Of a DNA stretch of 64,000 bases, positions 44,597 through 55,957 are shown piece after piece. The notes beneath the pieces were generated by a model. The model made no database searches, was not told the DNA's origin, and saw nothing but the letters and a program-made list of their open reading frames with translations. The position numbers and the translations under genes were made by a program. The number at the start of each line of letters is the position of its first letter. Position 1 is the first letter of the stretch. This DNA is from Buddleja alternifolia (Eukaryota; Streptophyta; Magnoliopsida; Lamiales; Scrophulariaceae), in the NCBI GenBank assembly GCA_019426215.1, contig CM033394.1:16326195-16390194 (forward strand), read 5' to 3'.

Positions 44597-45660
44597 TTAA
44601 AAGCTTAGTGAGTCACTTTTGTTGTTCTGGTGTTTGAATATGCTGTGTAAGAAGGCTTCATAAACTTTTCTGATCTGTGGATATTCTGAATTGTCTGCCA
44701 GCAAATATTGGCGCCACTTTTTGACCGACTCGGTGATGACGAACATTTCCCGAGCATAAGTGGAAGAAGAGCGCATGCGGGGACACATTGTCTTACTAAA
44801 AAAGGGAATGGGCCGCGACTGCTGGGATAACACTGCCCCAATTGCAATACCAGAAGCATCAGTGTGGAGGTTGAAGGGCAACATGAAGTCCGGAAGGCAG
44901 AGCAATGGTAGGGTAGTCATTGTCTGTTGTAATGTTGTATACGCCTTTGTAGCTTCGGGAGTCCATTGAAAACTATCATGCTTTAGTAGATCCGTTAACG
45001 GGCCAGTTATCGTGGCATAATTACGGACAAATCTGCGATAGTAGCCCGTTAGCCCAAGAAAACCCCTTAAGGCTAAAATATTAGTGTGCTGTGGCCAATT
45101 TAATATGGCCTGAATTTCAGCTGGGTCAGCCTCCACGCCTTGGGTTGAAATAATGTGGCCCAAGTAGTCCACACTAGCAACTCTAAAAACACACTTGGAG
45201 AGTTTAAAGTAAAAGTGCTGATCACTGAGTAACTGAAGAACATGTGACAAATGGGCCAAATGTTCCTGCCAACACTTGCTATAAACTAATATATCATAAA
45301 AAAAAGAAACTAAAACAAACTTGCGTAAATAAAAATGAAACAAATCATTCATAGCGGATTGAAATGTAGAAGGCGCATTAGTTAAACCAAAAGGCATGAC
45401 TAAAAATTCAAAATGGTCATCCACCGTACGAAAAGCAGTTTTATGAGTATCATCCGAGGATAAACGAATTTGGTGGTAACACGAACGTAAATCTAACTTA
45501 GTAAAAATAGTAGCACCAAATAACTCATCTAATAACTCGTCGACTGTAGGAATAGGGAAACGATCTTTAATGGTTATGGCATTTAAAGCTCTATAGTCGG
45601 CGCAAAAACGTCACGTACCGTCTTTTTTTTTTTTAACCAAAAGCACCGGGGATGAAAATG
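44597..45660 (-). pseudogene. chromovirus reverse transcriptase and RNase H
   Basis: Frame 45424-44597 has the [10 protein letters not shown] block, the connection domain (Y-L-G-H-I-I-S) and RNase H with LHTDASGIAIGAV. The catalytic motif reads SFFYDILVYS, so one Asp of F-F-D-D has become Tyr with an extra residue beside it. The N-terminal part to about 45640 is in another frame after a long T run (45625-45637). Confidence 0.9.
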
Positions 45661-46250
45661 GACTGTTGCTGGGGTTTAATAATCCCTTCTCGAAGCATTT
45701 CAGAAATAATATCAGCCATTGCTTGTTTTTGGCAGTGAGGGTAACGATAAGGTTTGATGTTGACAGGGGTTGAGTTAGGAATTAGGTGGATGTGGTGGTC
45801 ATAATCACGGGAAGGTGGCAGACCGTGAGGGTGATCGAATAAGGCGGAAAATTGACTAATGAGAAGATGTAAGTCAGTGGGTAAGGACAAGAGAGGACCA
45901 GGTTTGGTGAGCGCGAAGGGGTTGTCGGATGCAAGCATAATTATGGAGTGGAATTGAGCGACAGAGTCGGTGTAGACATAACGACAAACTTGCTGAAAAG
46001 TAGAGTGTATAGGTAAAGAATCAAGGGAACCCACTAAAGTAATCCATTGATTAAGATGATAGAAGGACATGGAGGGTATTGAAAAATCTGAAACAATGCT
46101 ACCCAATGTTTACAGCCATTGAATCCCAAGTACGACATCAGCCCCTTGAATAGGCAAAACATAAAATGGAATGGAAAACTCATGTGTTTGGATGATAAGA
46201 AGAACCTTACGACAAAACCCGACACCATGTAATGTCTCACCATTTCCCAC
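45633..46250 (-). pseudogene. chromovirus protease C-part and linker to reverse transcriptase
   Basis: Frame 46106-45633 has the linker with F-D-H-P-H-G-L-P-P-S-R-D-Y-D-H-H and the Y-R-Y-P-H-C-Q-K block that starts reverse transcriptase. The L-G-F-N-G-C-K-H-W region of the protease is in 46243-46034, a second frame. It shows the usual order with two breaks. Confidence 0.75.
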
Positions 46251-46912
46251 CATGACTGAAAAATCAGGTGTGGCTTAGATCGAAACTTTTAGGAAGAAAG
46301 TGAGACGTGGTTGGATGATATTATGTGAGCTACCAGAGTCAATCAAAATAACCACATTGTGACCCAAAATTTTACTGGAAAGACGAAGTGTACGAGGGGA
46401 AGGTTGATCGGAAAGGGCGTTATCGGAAATGTGGAAGAGAATAGAGGGGTCGTCATTGAGACTATCCGAGGTGGTCTGAGTGAGACGCGAAGTGGGTAGG
46501 GGCGGGTACCGAGTAGGGACATAAAGGGGATCTACTAACTCAGTGCCATCCAAGGGCTGATCCGATTCTGTTTCATCGGGAGCAATAAGTAACATGAAGG
46601 GTTTAGATTTGCATTTATGGCCTTGGTGGAACTTCTCATCACAGTTAAACCAAAGGCCTTTGGATCGTCGTTCTTGCATTTCCGAAGGAGATAGTCTTTT
46701 TTATAGGAAATGACGGCTTGGGGGGGGGGGAGGGGTAGACGAAGTAAAGGAGGAGGGGAAGGTACGGTCGGTTTAGTAGAAGAAAAGTGGGATTGAGATT
46801 TGTAAGAGACAAACTTGGATTCGATTAATTTCGCTAAACCCATGGCTTGTGAGATAGAATGCGGCTGCAATATGGCCAACTCCCGTTGAATGTCTTTCCG
46901 GAGTCCCGACAC
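46251..46912 (-). pseudogene. chromovirus gag zinc knuckle and protease active site
   Basis: Frames 46912-46535 and 46679-46275 overlap. The first ends the capsid (S-G-L-R-K-D-I-Q-R-E-L). The second has a knuckle reading W-F-N-C-D-E-K-F-H-Q-G-H-K-C, in which the first Cys is Trp, and then the protease active site LIDSGSSHN with D-S-G intact. A G run at 46720-46732 marks the frameshift. Confidence 0.82.
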
Positions 46913-47573
46913 GAAACAGTTAAGGATATCTTCCGGGGCTAACCCGACAACACTATTGCAAATCTTTTTGAAATGGTCCTGATAGACAGAGACAGACGAA
47001 GTCTGCCAACGTTTAAATAGCGCCGCTTAGTGGTTTTCATACGACGAGGGGCCAAAGTGAAGCTCCAAAGCGCGAACAAATGCATCCCACGATGAGAGTT
47101 GACGGTTTGAATACATCCATTTAAACCAGCTGAGTGTATTTCCGGTTATATAGAAGGCGACGATTTCCAGTCAATTTTCTGGTGGGACTTGATAATATTG
47201 GAAATATTGTTCAGCTTGGAAGACCCAATCTAAGGGTGATGAGCCATCAAACTGAGGTAAATGGATTTTAGGAGGTTTGAGTTGAGGAAAGGTAGGGGTG
47301 TGGACGAGGATGAATAAAAGGGGTGGGATAGGCCGTGGAAGGAGTAAGTGGTGGAGGTGGCGGAGGGGGTGGCGGTGGATGGGAAGTTGAAGGTGACTCG
47401 GAGGAGGAAGGACGAGCCGAAATATGGGTTAAAAGGTCGGTGACCACCGCTTTTAAGGCGTCGTGCCTGAGATCAAAATTTGTGGAGCTCAAAAATTTTC
47501 TCGGTAAGGGCTATAACAACATCTTCAAGGTTTTTGTTGGAAGGCATGGTAAGAAAAAATGAAAGCACCAAGA
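46913..47573 (-). pseudogene. chromovirus gag N-terminal part
   Basis: Capsid sequence (W-K-R-W-Q type blocks) is readable from 47250 to 46913 with stops. Upstream, 47492-47268 is a Pro-rich segment with ten consecutive Pro codons. The start is near 47546 (M-P-S-N-K-N-L-E-D-V), just after the LTR. Confidence 0.65.
47561..47573 (-). other. Possible primer binding site
   Basis: The - strand reads TCTTGGTGCTTTC directly after the 5' LTR. The position is right, but the sequence is not the initiator-Met type, so the primer is unclear. Confidence 0.5.
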
Positions 47574-47916
47574 TGTTAACAATGGCTGATAAATTTCCTT
47601 TGATTCGAGACAAAGGATAAAACTCCAACGGGAAGAAAGGAAGAAGATAAGAATGGTTTAATTTTCTGCTGTCCTTTTCATTCACCACTCACAATTTTAA
47701 ATACATAATTTGTCAGATATTTTGGGACCTGTTGTACACGTACACAAGCAGCCAAAATAATTTGTTGCAATATTCATATGAAAACCCTAATTCTATTTTG
47801 GGTCAAACCCTTTCATCCAGCCTGGTTCCTTAATAATTCTCTTAGGCCTTTTATTTTCTAACTTCGGCCCATCTTCATCACTTAGCTCTTGATCCAGCTG
47901 CGGCCCAAACGTATCA
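47574..47916 (-). repeat. chromovirus 5' LTR
   Basis: 343 bp, partner of 42697-43039. Confidence 0.93.
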
Positions 47917-47921
47917 CATTC

Positions 47922-48375
47922 CTATGTTTTTTACCTCCTTGCGTGCTTTACTAAGAAGTTTGAAGTAGGTATTTCCATATTCTTTGATATAAAAGGTTTG
48001 AAAACTGTCTACAAAAGCTATGGAGGCAATTATGCAAATCAAACCTCATAATTGCGGTCCCAAAAGAGTTTGAGTCATTTTGCTAAACTACCTCCATATA
48101 TAGGCTATGGCGGCAATTTTCAATTTACAAGGGCTTTTATAAAAGCCTCCATAGCTCATCTTTGGGGCCTAGAATTGGAAACTGCTTATGTACCTATTTC
48201 AAATGGAGGCACTAACTTGTCAAGTGCATTTAAAGAAATGCAAGATGTTAAATTCTATGCCTGCATACCCTCCCTGATCTCCCATCCCTCCCTCCCTCCC
48301 ACCCAATAGGCCCAAGAAAAAAAAAAGATATATTTAAATGAAATTAACAATAATACATCAGTAAATAAAGGAGAA
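47922..48375. other. Spacer with TE-like phrases, no gene
   Basis: Phrases such as GCTATGGAGGCAATTATG and GGCTATGGCGGCAATTTT recur, suggesting an old DNA-transposon remnant. A frame at 48052-48309 has no recognisable domain. Confidence 0.4.
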
Positions 48376-48900
48376 TATTGGATATCGCCCCCCGTGAAAG
48401 TTACAATTTGCTAAAAAACTACTTTTGTTAAAAAAATAGTCACTTGTGCACATGTGTTTATAAAAACCCTGCACGAAAACCCCTCTCTGTTACAAATTAA
48501 CTGAGAGTGGGTTAGGGTTTTAAATGAATTATATGTGTAAAATGACTATATTATCCTTCCAAGTACAAATCCTTATCTTTTTCTATCTTTCTTTTCTTTT
48601 TATCTATTTTCCTTTTCCTTCTTTTTCTTTTTCCTTCTGTTTGCTCTTCCTTCCCCCCACGTTCTTCTTCCCAAGATTTGTCCAGTCACTTCTGCCAAAA
48701 CCAAACTCCATCCATGCCCCTATTGCCTCCTCAGACAATTGAAAAACCACCTTCGCCTATGCTTCAATGTCGCGCACCACCAACCACACCAAATTGCAAA
48801 AATGGCCGACCGACTCACAACCACCAGCCCCATTGCAAAATTATCAATCAATCCTGACTTAACACCAGCGACATAACCAGTGCCACCACCAAAAAATTTC
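48376..48900. mobile_element. Left part of an old terminal-inverted-repeat element
   Basis: Starts GGATATCGCCCCCCGTGAAAG and continues through a long pyrimidine tract (48560-48670). The mirror-like right part at 52978-53400 has a purine tract and ends GGGGGATCACTTGCAATTATCC. The two ends are only loosely complementary, so their pairing is an inference. Confidence 0.4.
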
Positions 48901-48959
48901 TTATTTTAATTTATTATATATATACATATTGTAAATCCACTACTTACAGCAAGGGATGT

Positions 48960-49900
48960 ACATTTTTCATCTTTTTTTCTTGTTAGAAATGTTTTTGTTG
49001 GTTCCCAAGTGACATACGAAAAGGATCTAGAAGAGGGAGGGGGGATTTGAATAGACCATGAAGTTTTCTCAAACTTCAAAAAATTTGTATATAATTTTTT
49101 TTCCATCGCTTCAAATTTATCGTTTAACACTTAAAGACTTTCAATTTCAGGCTTATTTAAATAACACTTTTGGACTCAAGGTTTAGTCACTTGATCAAAG
49201 TACAATCAAGTTCCCAGCAGTTGGATCAAGAGTAATGCAGCGCAAAGATTTAGCATTGTTCTTTAAATGGTTTGGAAGTGATGAAAAGTTTATGGATAAA
49301 GATGTGATTTAACTTGTATGCTTTCGAATAATCAATATGAATAAAATAAAGGTTGAAAGTAATAAATAGAAATAAAAGTTTGTAAGGTTCATTGGGTGTA
49401 TGTAATTCTAACTACGTCCCTCTTCTCCTTTTTCACTTGGAGGAATCCACCAAAGATCTTTAAAGTTTCACTTGGAACACTTCTACAAACTAGTAGATAA
49501 TAGAAGGAAGACTTGAGCTCCTTAGTTACATAGATTTTAGCTCCAAGATCCTTCTTGATATTTGCTTCACCAGAAATATAGCAAATCTTTAGCTTCGGTT
49601 TCACACAGAGATTGATGCTGAATGATTGTTTCTTTGGGTTTTGTGTTTGAGTAAACAAACAATGGACTATCTCTTTTGGCTAGTGAGTTCTTCTTCTTGA
49701 AGATATATGAGATAGGTTGATTGTCTAGAGAAAGCTCTTAGGGATTTAAAGATGTTCTTAGTGAGCTTTTGGAAGAGTTTTCTAGCTTGAATGCAATAGA
49801 GTATTTGTTCTTGAATTTTTCTATGTTTTTGCAAATTGATGGGAGGTCCTCTTTATAGAAATTTCGATTACTATACTTTAAAACAACCTATACATTATTT
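48960..49900 (+). repeat. LTR-like relic, type unclear
   Basis: AGAGGGAGGGGGGATTTGAATAGACC near 49031 resembles a phrase found in several plant copia LTRs. The following DNA has LTR-like features but no second copy in the window. No coding. Confidence 0.35.
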
Positions 49901-50822
49901 CTAAGAAAGCAATAAATAGCCTCAAATTCGGCTTTACAACCCATAAAAGGAAAAGGTAAATCGAATATAACCTAAGTCCATGATTGGTGTCTTCATCACA
50001 TAAGATATGCTCGCAACATTTAATACACGCTTGTTATATTAAAACACTTATGTTGATTATTTAGAATTTTAGTTCAATTAAAAAGTCCTTTATAAAATTC
50101 TCAACTTTTATATATTCTTTATTTCAATTAAAATAATTATTCTTCTACTAGATGACTTAGATATACAAAATTATAAATTAAGTATATCTACCTTTAATTA
50201 AAATAATATTAGTCCAACTAAAATGAATACATGAAATATGGAATCCTATTGTATTTTGATTTAAAGCAATCATTAATTGGAAAAACTTTTATTTGATTAA
50301 AGAATTAATTATTATTCATCCAAGAAAAATAATTTATATTCTTTATTCAAATATTTAAGTAATTTCCAAGTTGAGGAAAAATTAATAATATTTATGGATT
50401 AACTATTAATCTCCAAGAAAAATAATTAATTATTCTAATTAAATATTTTTATTCCAATTAATCTTATTGGGCTCGATTTCATCAAACCCAAGTCACCATC
50501 CTTTTGGTCCACTTGGATTTAATTTAATTGGGCTCAAAATTAATTAATTAGAAAAACATGCATGCATTATTAATTTCTATTGGGCTAGTTTTAATTTAAA
50601 TCCAAATCATCAATCCATTGGACCATTTGGAATTAATTAAATTAAGCCCAAACTAATTAATAAATCGAAATTGAGTAATTTTCCAATTGGGCTTAATTTG
50701 AATTATACCGGGTCATCATCTTTTTGACCCACCCGGATAATTAAATTTATCCAAAACCTAAATACCAATTTCGACCTAATACCGTAGCCCGTTTTCAGAC
50801 CCAAATCCAAGACCTGGTTCAG

Positions 50823-50947
50823 CGGGTTGTGTGTCGGAACACACGACCCGACAGGCAGTGTGGACGAGTGGCCAGGCCGTATGTGCTTGTTGGCAGCACG
50901 ATGTGCACACAGCGTGCGCGCGCAATCTTCGGGGCTTTCGAGCCCCG
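50823..50947. other. Hairpins in the truncated copia leader
   Basis: A 12-bp stem with one G-T pair and loop CGGA (50823-50834 with 50839-50850) and a perfect 7-bp stem with loop TTCG on the + strand (50930-50936 with 50941-50947) lie in a G/C-rich island, as in the complete element. Confidence 0.82.
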
Positions 50948-51140
50948 TTTTTTCTCGTTTCTTGATTTTTTCTCATATCATAAAATTACGCAGATTTCCA
51001 ATAAACATAAAAAAAATCAAAATCCATGCTAAAATCATAAAAACTGCAGATTTAAGAACACATAATTGCATGTCTCAAAAACACATAATATGCATATCAA
51101 AAATCACATAAACATGATCAAATATGCAAATTAGTGATTG

Positions 51141-51152
51141 ACTCTGATACCA
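51141..51152 (-). other. Primer binding site (Met type, one mismatch)
   Basis: TGGTATCAGAGT on the - strand, one base after the LTR end CCCAACA. Confidence 0.85.
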
Positions 51153-51153
51153 C

Positions 51154-52977
51154 TGTTGGGTTTCACGAAAAATTAAATAAACGTAGTAGAAGTTATAAAA
51201 TTTAAACCCAAAGCGAATTCTCCATTTGCATATATGAATCAATTAAATCACATAACGAATAACGACTTACCAGTTGAAGCGAAGTGCTAGTAGAATCCGA
51301 TTCCTCCTCTAAATTTCGAGTTGATGAAGCCTTGAATTCTTCAATCCTCGTGTGAACTACTCTTCTTGAATTTCTTTATTTGTTCTTGAAGTTTGATCCG
51401 AACAACAAACACACGTTGTCTCTAAATTATCACGCGCAGATTGATTGGCGAAAAATTCCCATTTTTTACAATAGAGGCTGACAACTAGATGCTATAGAGA
51501 GGGGAGGAGTTTTTCTTCTTTTCTTTTCTAGGAGAGTTATAATTTCGTATGTCTGGTTTTAGGTCAAGGAGTCATTTGATAACCTCTTGACTTATTGACC
51601 AAGACAAACAAAAGAGACCTCGTTGAGCGTCCTTATGGATGCCCAACTTAGGCCTAGTAGGACGCCCATTCTAGGCTTGGGGCTTCCTTTTGTTTTAATT
51701 AATTGTCTATTTAATTAATAATTTATTATATCCAATTAATTAATTAAATAAATAATCAAATTAATTAGATAAATTAATTCATTAATTTATTTCCATAAAA
51801 AATTAATTAATCAAATTAATTAGATAAATTAATTCATTAATTTATTTCCATACAAAATTAATTAATAATTAATCTTGTCTTTATAATTAATTATTTCATC
51901 CAATGAATAATTAATTAATTAATTAATTTATCTAATAAATTAAATCTCATAGAATAAAATAGAAAATCCTTTTTCATTTTTCTTTATCAAACCTTTAGCG
52001 CGACTCTTTAGGTTCGTTTCGTTTGACAATGAGAGGAAACCAAAGGGAGTGGGTAACACCTAGCCAGTCACGTGACCCACTTCGTAGCCCAAATAAAATC
52101 GAATGATTGGATCATTCCACAATCTTCCAATCGTAAATACCATATAAGTATAAACCCTTTGTTCATGTGCCCCAGTCAAGTGAGAGTCATGACTATGTCA
52201 AACTCACTGGATTTGACCATATGTATTTATTATAATAATACGAGATCATTGATATCGATTTAGTGCCTCGCACAATTGTCTCTTTTTCCTTTGGCCAAAG
52301 ACTTTGATCTCTATTTATCTATAATCACATAGGGTATTTTCTCATTCACTTATGAGAGAACAAATCTCATATTAGATATCAGATAAGACTACCACTTGCC
52401 CAGCTAGCCGCATTTCAAGGTCTACCCCACCAGGGGGTAATTGGGTCTAACTACTCTAGTGAAATACTTGACATCACAAGTGCATCTTCAGCTTGATACT
52501 TCAGGTCAAAGGTTCACTTATACCCATTACGCATAATCAGTTCTGTCATTGACAGCCACATAGTGAAAACCCATGTGACAGAACCGATGCAAGTTGTGTT
52601 CGAGCAGATCAGTTCCACTGATGTGGCTACAGTTTTAAGCTCTCACCATCACATGGTGTTCGACTGACACTCCCATGTCAGAGCTAAGATTGTACAAATG
52701 TTATAAGTCTTTATTTGTCCATTAAAGACTACATATTACTTGAGAACGAGTTTAAGTAATCAAGATCAATCTCTCTAGTGCCAATCATCCTATCACATAG
52801 GAAGTAGAGGGATTGCACTAAAAACATGGACAAAACGTTTTACACTACTTATAGATGCAGATAAGATTTAAGTGAAAACTAAATAATGCCTATTATTATA
52901 AATAATAAATAAGTATATTACAAGAAAGATGCCCTATCATTCTACCCTCTATGGCATCTGAGGGCATAATCTTAACA
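51154..52977 (-). repeat. copia 5' LTR, 1.8 kb
   Basis: + strand start TGTTGGGTTTCACG, end CATAATCTTAACA. Contains TTAATTAATTAA-rich DNA and the GGTCTAACTACTCTA phrase shared with the LTRs at 3938, 11825 and the fragment at 35767, showing a family relationship. Confidence 0.88.
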
Positions 52978-53400
52978 GGGACGGCGTGGGTGGCGGACTG
53001 GCGGTCAGTGGTAGGAAAGGTTACTGTTGGATGGCGGGTTTGAATTAGCTGAAGGAGGAAGAAGGAAAGAAAAAAAAGAATAAAGAAAAAATAGGAAGAA
53101 AATAGGAAAAAACAAAATGGACAAAGAAAAGAGGATATGAGTTGACCCAAACTATCCTACCCAAACCTATTTATTTAAATTTTGAATTGAAGGGACAAAA
53201 AGGACTTTCAACCTGTATATTGTTTACAAACTATCCCAGTCTCAACTTAGGCAAGTGTGCAATACTCCCCGTTAGTTTGTGAACGCAGGGGGTTTCATGT
53301 AGAGTTTATTAGAATATAAGGGGGCTCTACGCAATAAATTTAACACGGGGTAGTTTGGCATAAGGTTCGCATATCACAGGGGGATCACTTGCAATTATCC
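52978..53400. mobile_element. Right part of an old terminal-inverted-repeat element
   Basis: See the left part at 48376. The outer end reads TTGCAATTATCC with G runs just inside, similar in style to the MULE-like MITE at 41872-42245. Confidence 0.4.
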
Positions 53401-53401
53401 T

Positions 53402-54900
53402 TAATTTCTCTCTTCTTTTTTCTTCCACCTCTTTCACTATTCTTCCAACTCATGTGTTGAGTATGAAGAACACCAAGAAATATTCCTACCCTTTCTCTAC
53501 AAGCCAAGATTTGATATTCTCCTAACTAGCATTGATGGAGATAATCGTGGGTATGAACTAATAGAGGCACAACACTTGGGGCCAAGATTTTAGGTTTCAT
53601 GCTTTCGCTGCAATTGGCATCCCCGGGGTTGTACCATGATCTCAATAGTGGTATCAGAGCCAAAGTTTTGACATTGCTCAGATTCTTTATCTGTGTTTAT
53701 GTTTATGTGCTTTAAATTTATTTTATCGCACGTAAATTGGATTAATTTTTCTGTTTGAATTTTTGGACCGATTAAAATTATTTAAATAAAAAAATTCATT
53801 TAGATCTGAAAATTGGATTTTAGATCTAAAAAATTGCGTTTTGATAAAACTTGGATTGTTGTGTTTTTTTATCAAGAAATTGCATGAGAATTCGTGCACT
53901 GTTGTACACCAAGAGACGACGAAAACGGGCTTAAGTCCGCCGGTGCGCTCACGTGCTGCTGTGGGTACACCCGTAGTTGTCACCAAGTGTGAACAACGGC
54001 GCACGGCGCTGTTCGCTATGGCGAATGGCGGGGTTGCCATCGTGGTCCCACACGCTGACAACAGAGGAGCTGTGCGCGTGGGGGGCGCGAACAACAACCT
54101 TGCTACGGCGACACAATTTCTAGGGCAGCAGGCTGTTGCCCCGGTGATCGGAAATGGGCCGGCGCCATAGGTTTTCGAACCATAAGGTTTTTTCAACTTA
54201 TGTAAATTGCAGTTTGGCCCTTCCGAGTTATTTTGTAATTTTATTCTTTGGGATTAAAATGCAATTAAATAGATTTGTAGGTTTGGGCCTAAAAGCCTAA
54301 AAATGGACTTTTAAAAAATAATGGGCTTTTATTTAAATTTTGAAGTTTAAATTAAATTAGTATTTTGTTGGATTTCACAATTAAAATAAAATTGAAGTTT
54401 TTGAAACTGGGCCCTTTATGATTAAATGAAGAAGTGGCCTTCTTCATGAATTTTCAAAGATTATGAGTTTTTATTGGAATTCTGATAAGTAAATAAAATT
54501 GGAATTGTATGGATCTTGAAAATTAAATAAAATTAATGATATTTTGAATTTGAACTTTTCCGGATTAAATGAAAAATGGGCTTTTTCATTGGTTTTTCAA
54601 AACATGAATTTATTATTTAATTCTTGAAAAACTAATATTATGAAATTAATTAATTTTTTGAATTGAATAATATTAGAATTTTGGAAATTAAGTTAATTTT
54701 TGGATAGTGGGAAATTATAATTTTTCATGGGATTTTCTAAAATTTATTTTTGGGCAATAATTAATTGGTCCACTAATTTAATTAGATTATCCCTAAATAA
54801 ATACGATAAATTTAAGTTTATATTTGCATGATGCGAGCATGTATTATGTGATATGTGGTGATCCAGGTCGGGCCATAGACTAGTCGTTTTATAATTTAAG
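53402..54900 (+). mobile_element. LTR end, PBS and leader of a + strand retroelement
   Basis: A Met-type PBS TGGTATCAGAGC is at 53649-53660, five bases after a CA that would end an LTR (53644). About 240 bp of LTR-like DNA precede it. The leader has a G/C-rich island at 53890-54180 and TGGGCTTTT/GGGCC phrases like those of the copia leaders. No gag follows. Confidence 0.65.
53649..53660 (+). other. Primer binding site (initiator Met type)
   Basis: Exact TGGTATCAGAGC in the + orientation, preceded by LTR-like DNA. Confidence 0.85.
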
Positions 54901-55957
54901 GCCTGCATGCCATGTTTTCGTTTTATGTACATAAGAGGGTGAAGTTTCCTTTTCTTTTGTGTTGTTGTAATTTGAAGACGAAGATAGAGACGTTCAAGTT
55001 TGAGAAGCTGTGAAGACCATAGTGTAGGGTCCGAGTCCTTAGATTAGATTGGTCAACACCTTGATGGCTTGAGGTGCTTTAGGTTGGCTTGACTAGGGTC
55101 ACCTCTACCAGTTTATATATAGCATGCTCGTGGTTATTTACTGTTTGTTTCTTAAATATGATGTGCTGTGTTAAAATATTATTATATTAAAATATTAAAT
55201 TCATAAATGGAGAAATCAGGGACCTAGAAGTTTCCGATTAAGTCCAAAGCCTTCCATCATTAGATATGAGAGGGAATAGCGCGAGGCTTGTCATCATTGT
55301 CTCACGAGTCATAGAATGGACAAGTTGGTCATTAAGAAGTGCACATGTGTTTCAGTTTCGCTAAGGAGTAGTCTATGAGTCGTGGGACCACTTGGCTACT
55401 ATTATGCTATATAAATTTGATGATTCGGACTTAACCACAGATTAGAGTATAGTTGCATCGTGTTCTTGGGACGTACATGAAATGTGAGACAAACATCTCG
55501 AGAACCACTGGGAAAGTGGATGGGGCCATCATGCCTGATCAAATGTTACCGCCCATTGTCTCACGAGTCATGGAATGAGGTATGGGGCATTTGGCGCTCG
55601 AGCCCGCTGGAAGTTGTCATATTTTTGTCTTCCGTCAGTGGGGGTGATGGAATTCGATAAGCAATAGGACCACACATGAAATTAAAAGTTCCATTATTTC
55701 CTGTGGACATGATAGAGGATTGAATACTAATGTTTTTTGTTTTCATAAAGTAACATACCAAATGGCTAAATTCCACTCTTGATAATCCTTGAAACTAATC
55801 AGCTAACTGGACTGAATTTCCTTGACTGGTACCACAACCTTAAGATTGTGTTGCAATCTGAAGGCCTTGACTATATCTTGACCCCAGCCTGTAGAGCCTG
55901 ATCCTGAGGCGAGCGCTCCAAAGGCTGCTCGAGATGCGCATGAGAAATGGCAACTAG
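54901..55957. other. Unassigned DNA, probably retroelement interior
   Basis: CATTGTCTCACGAGTCAT occurs twice (about 55300 and 55553). A recombination relic is likely. No conserved coding seen. Confidence 0.4.

Larger units (their letters stand above)
42697..47916 (-). mobile_element. Complete small Ty3/gypsy chromovirus
   Basis: 343-bp LTRs (42697-43039 and 47574-47916), TGTTAAC...ACGTATCA ends, and a perfect 5-bp duplication CATTC (42692-42696, 47917-47921). I count about ten differences between the LTRs (around 97% identity), mostly transitions. The 4.5-kb interior has the full gypsy gene order on the - strand with frameshifts. Size and short LTRs match the element at 25379-30492, but the two are different families. 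Confidence 0.95.
49920..52977 (-). mobile_element. Truncated copia: leader, PBS and 5' LTR
   Basis: The LTR 51154-52977, a PBS at 51141-51152 and about 1.2 kb of leader remain. The leader resembles that of the complete copia element (for example CCTAAGTCCATGATTGGTGTCTTCATCAC near 49973 against 10508). Gag and pol are absent. The left break is near 49920. Confidence 0.78.

Noticed and set aside
47268..47562. Gly-run frame on the + strand
   Set aside because: Complement of the Pro-rich gag segment of the - strand chromovirus.
53723..54196. Opposing open frames of 157 and 109 codons
   Set aside because: They are in the G/C island of a retroelement leader and mirror each other; no domain is seen.
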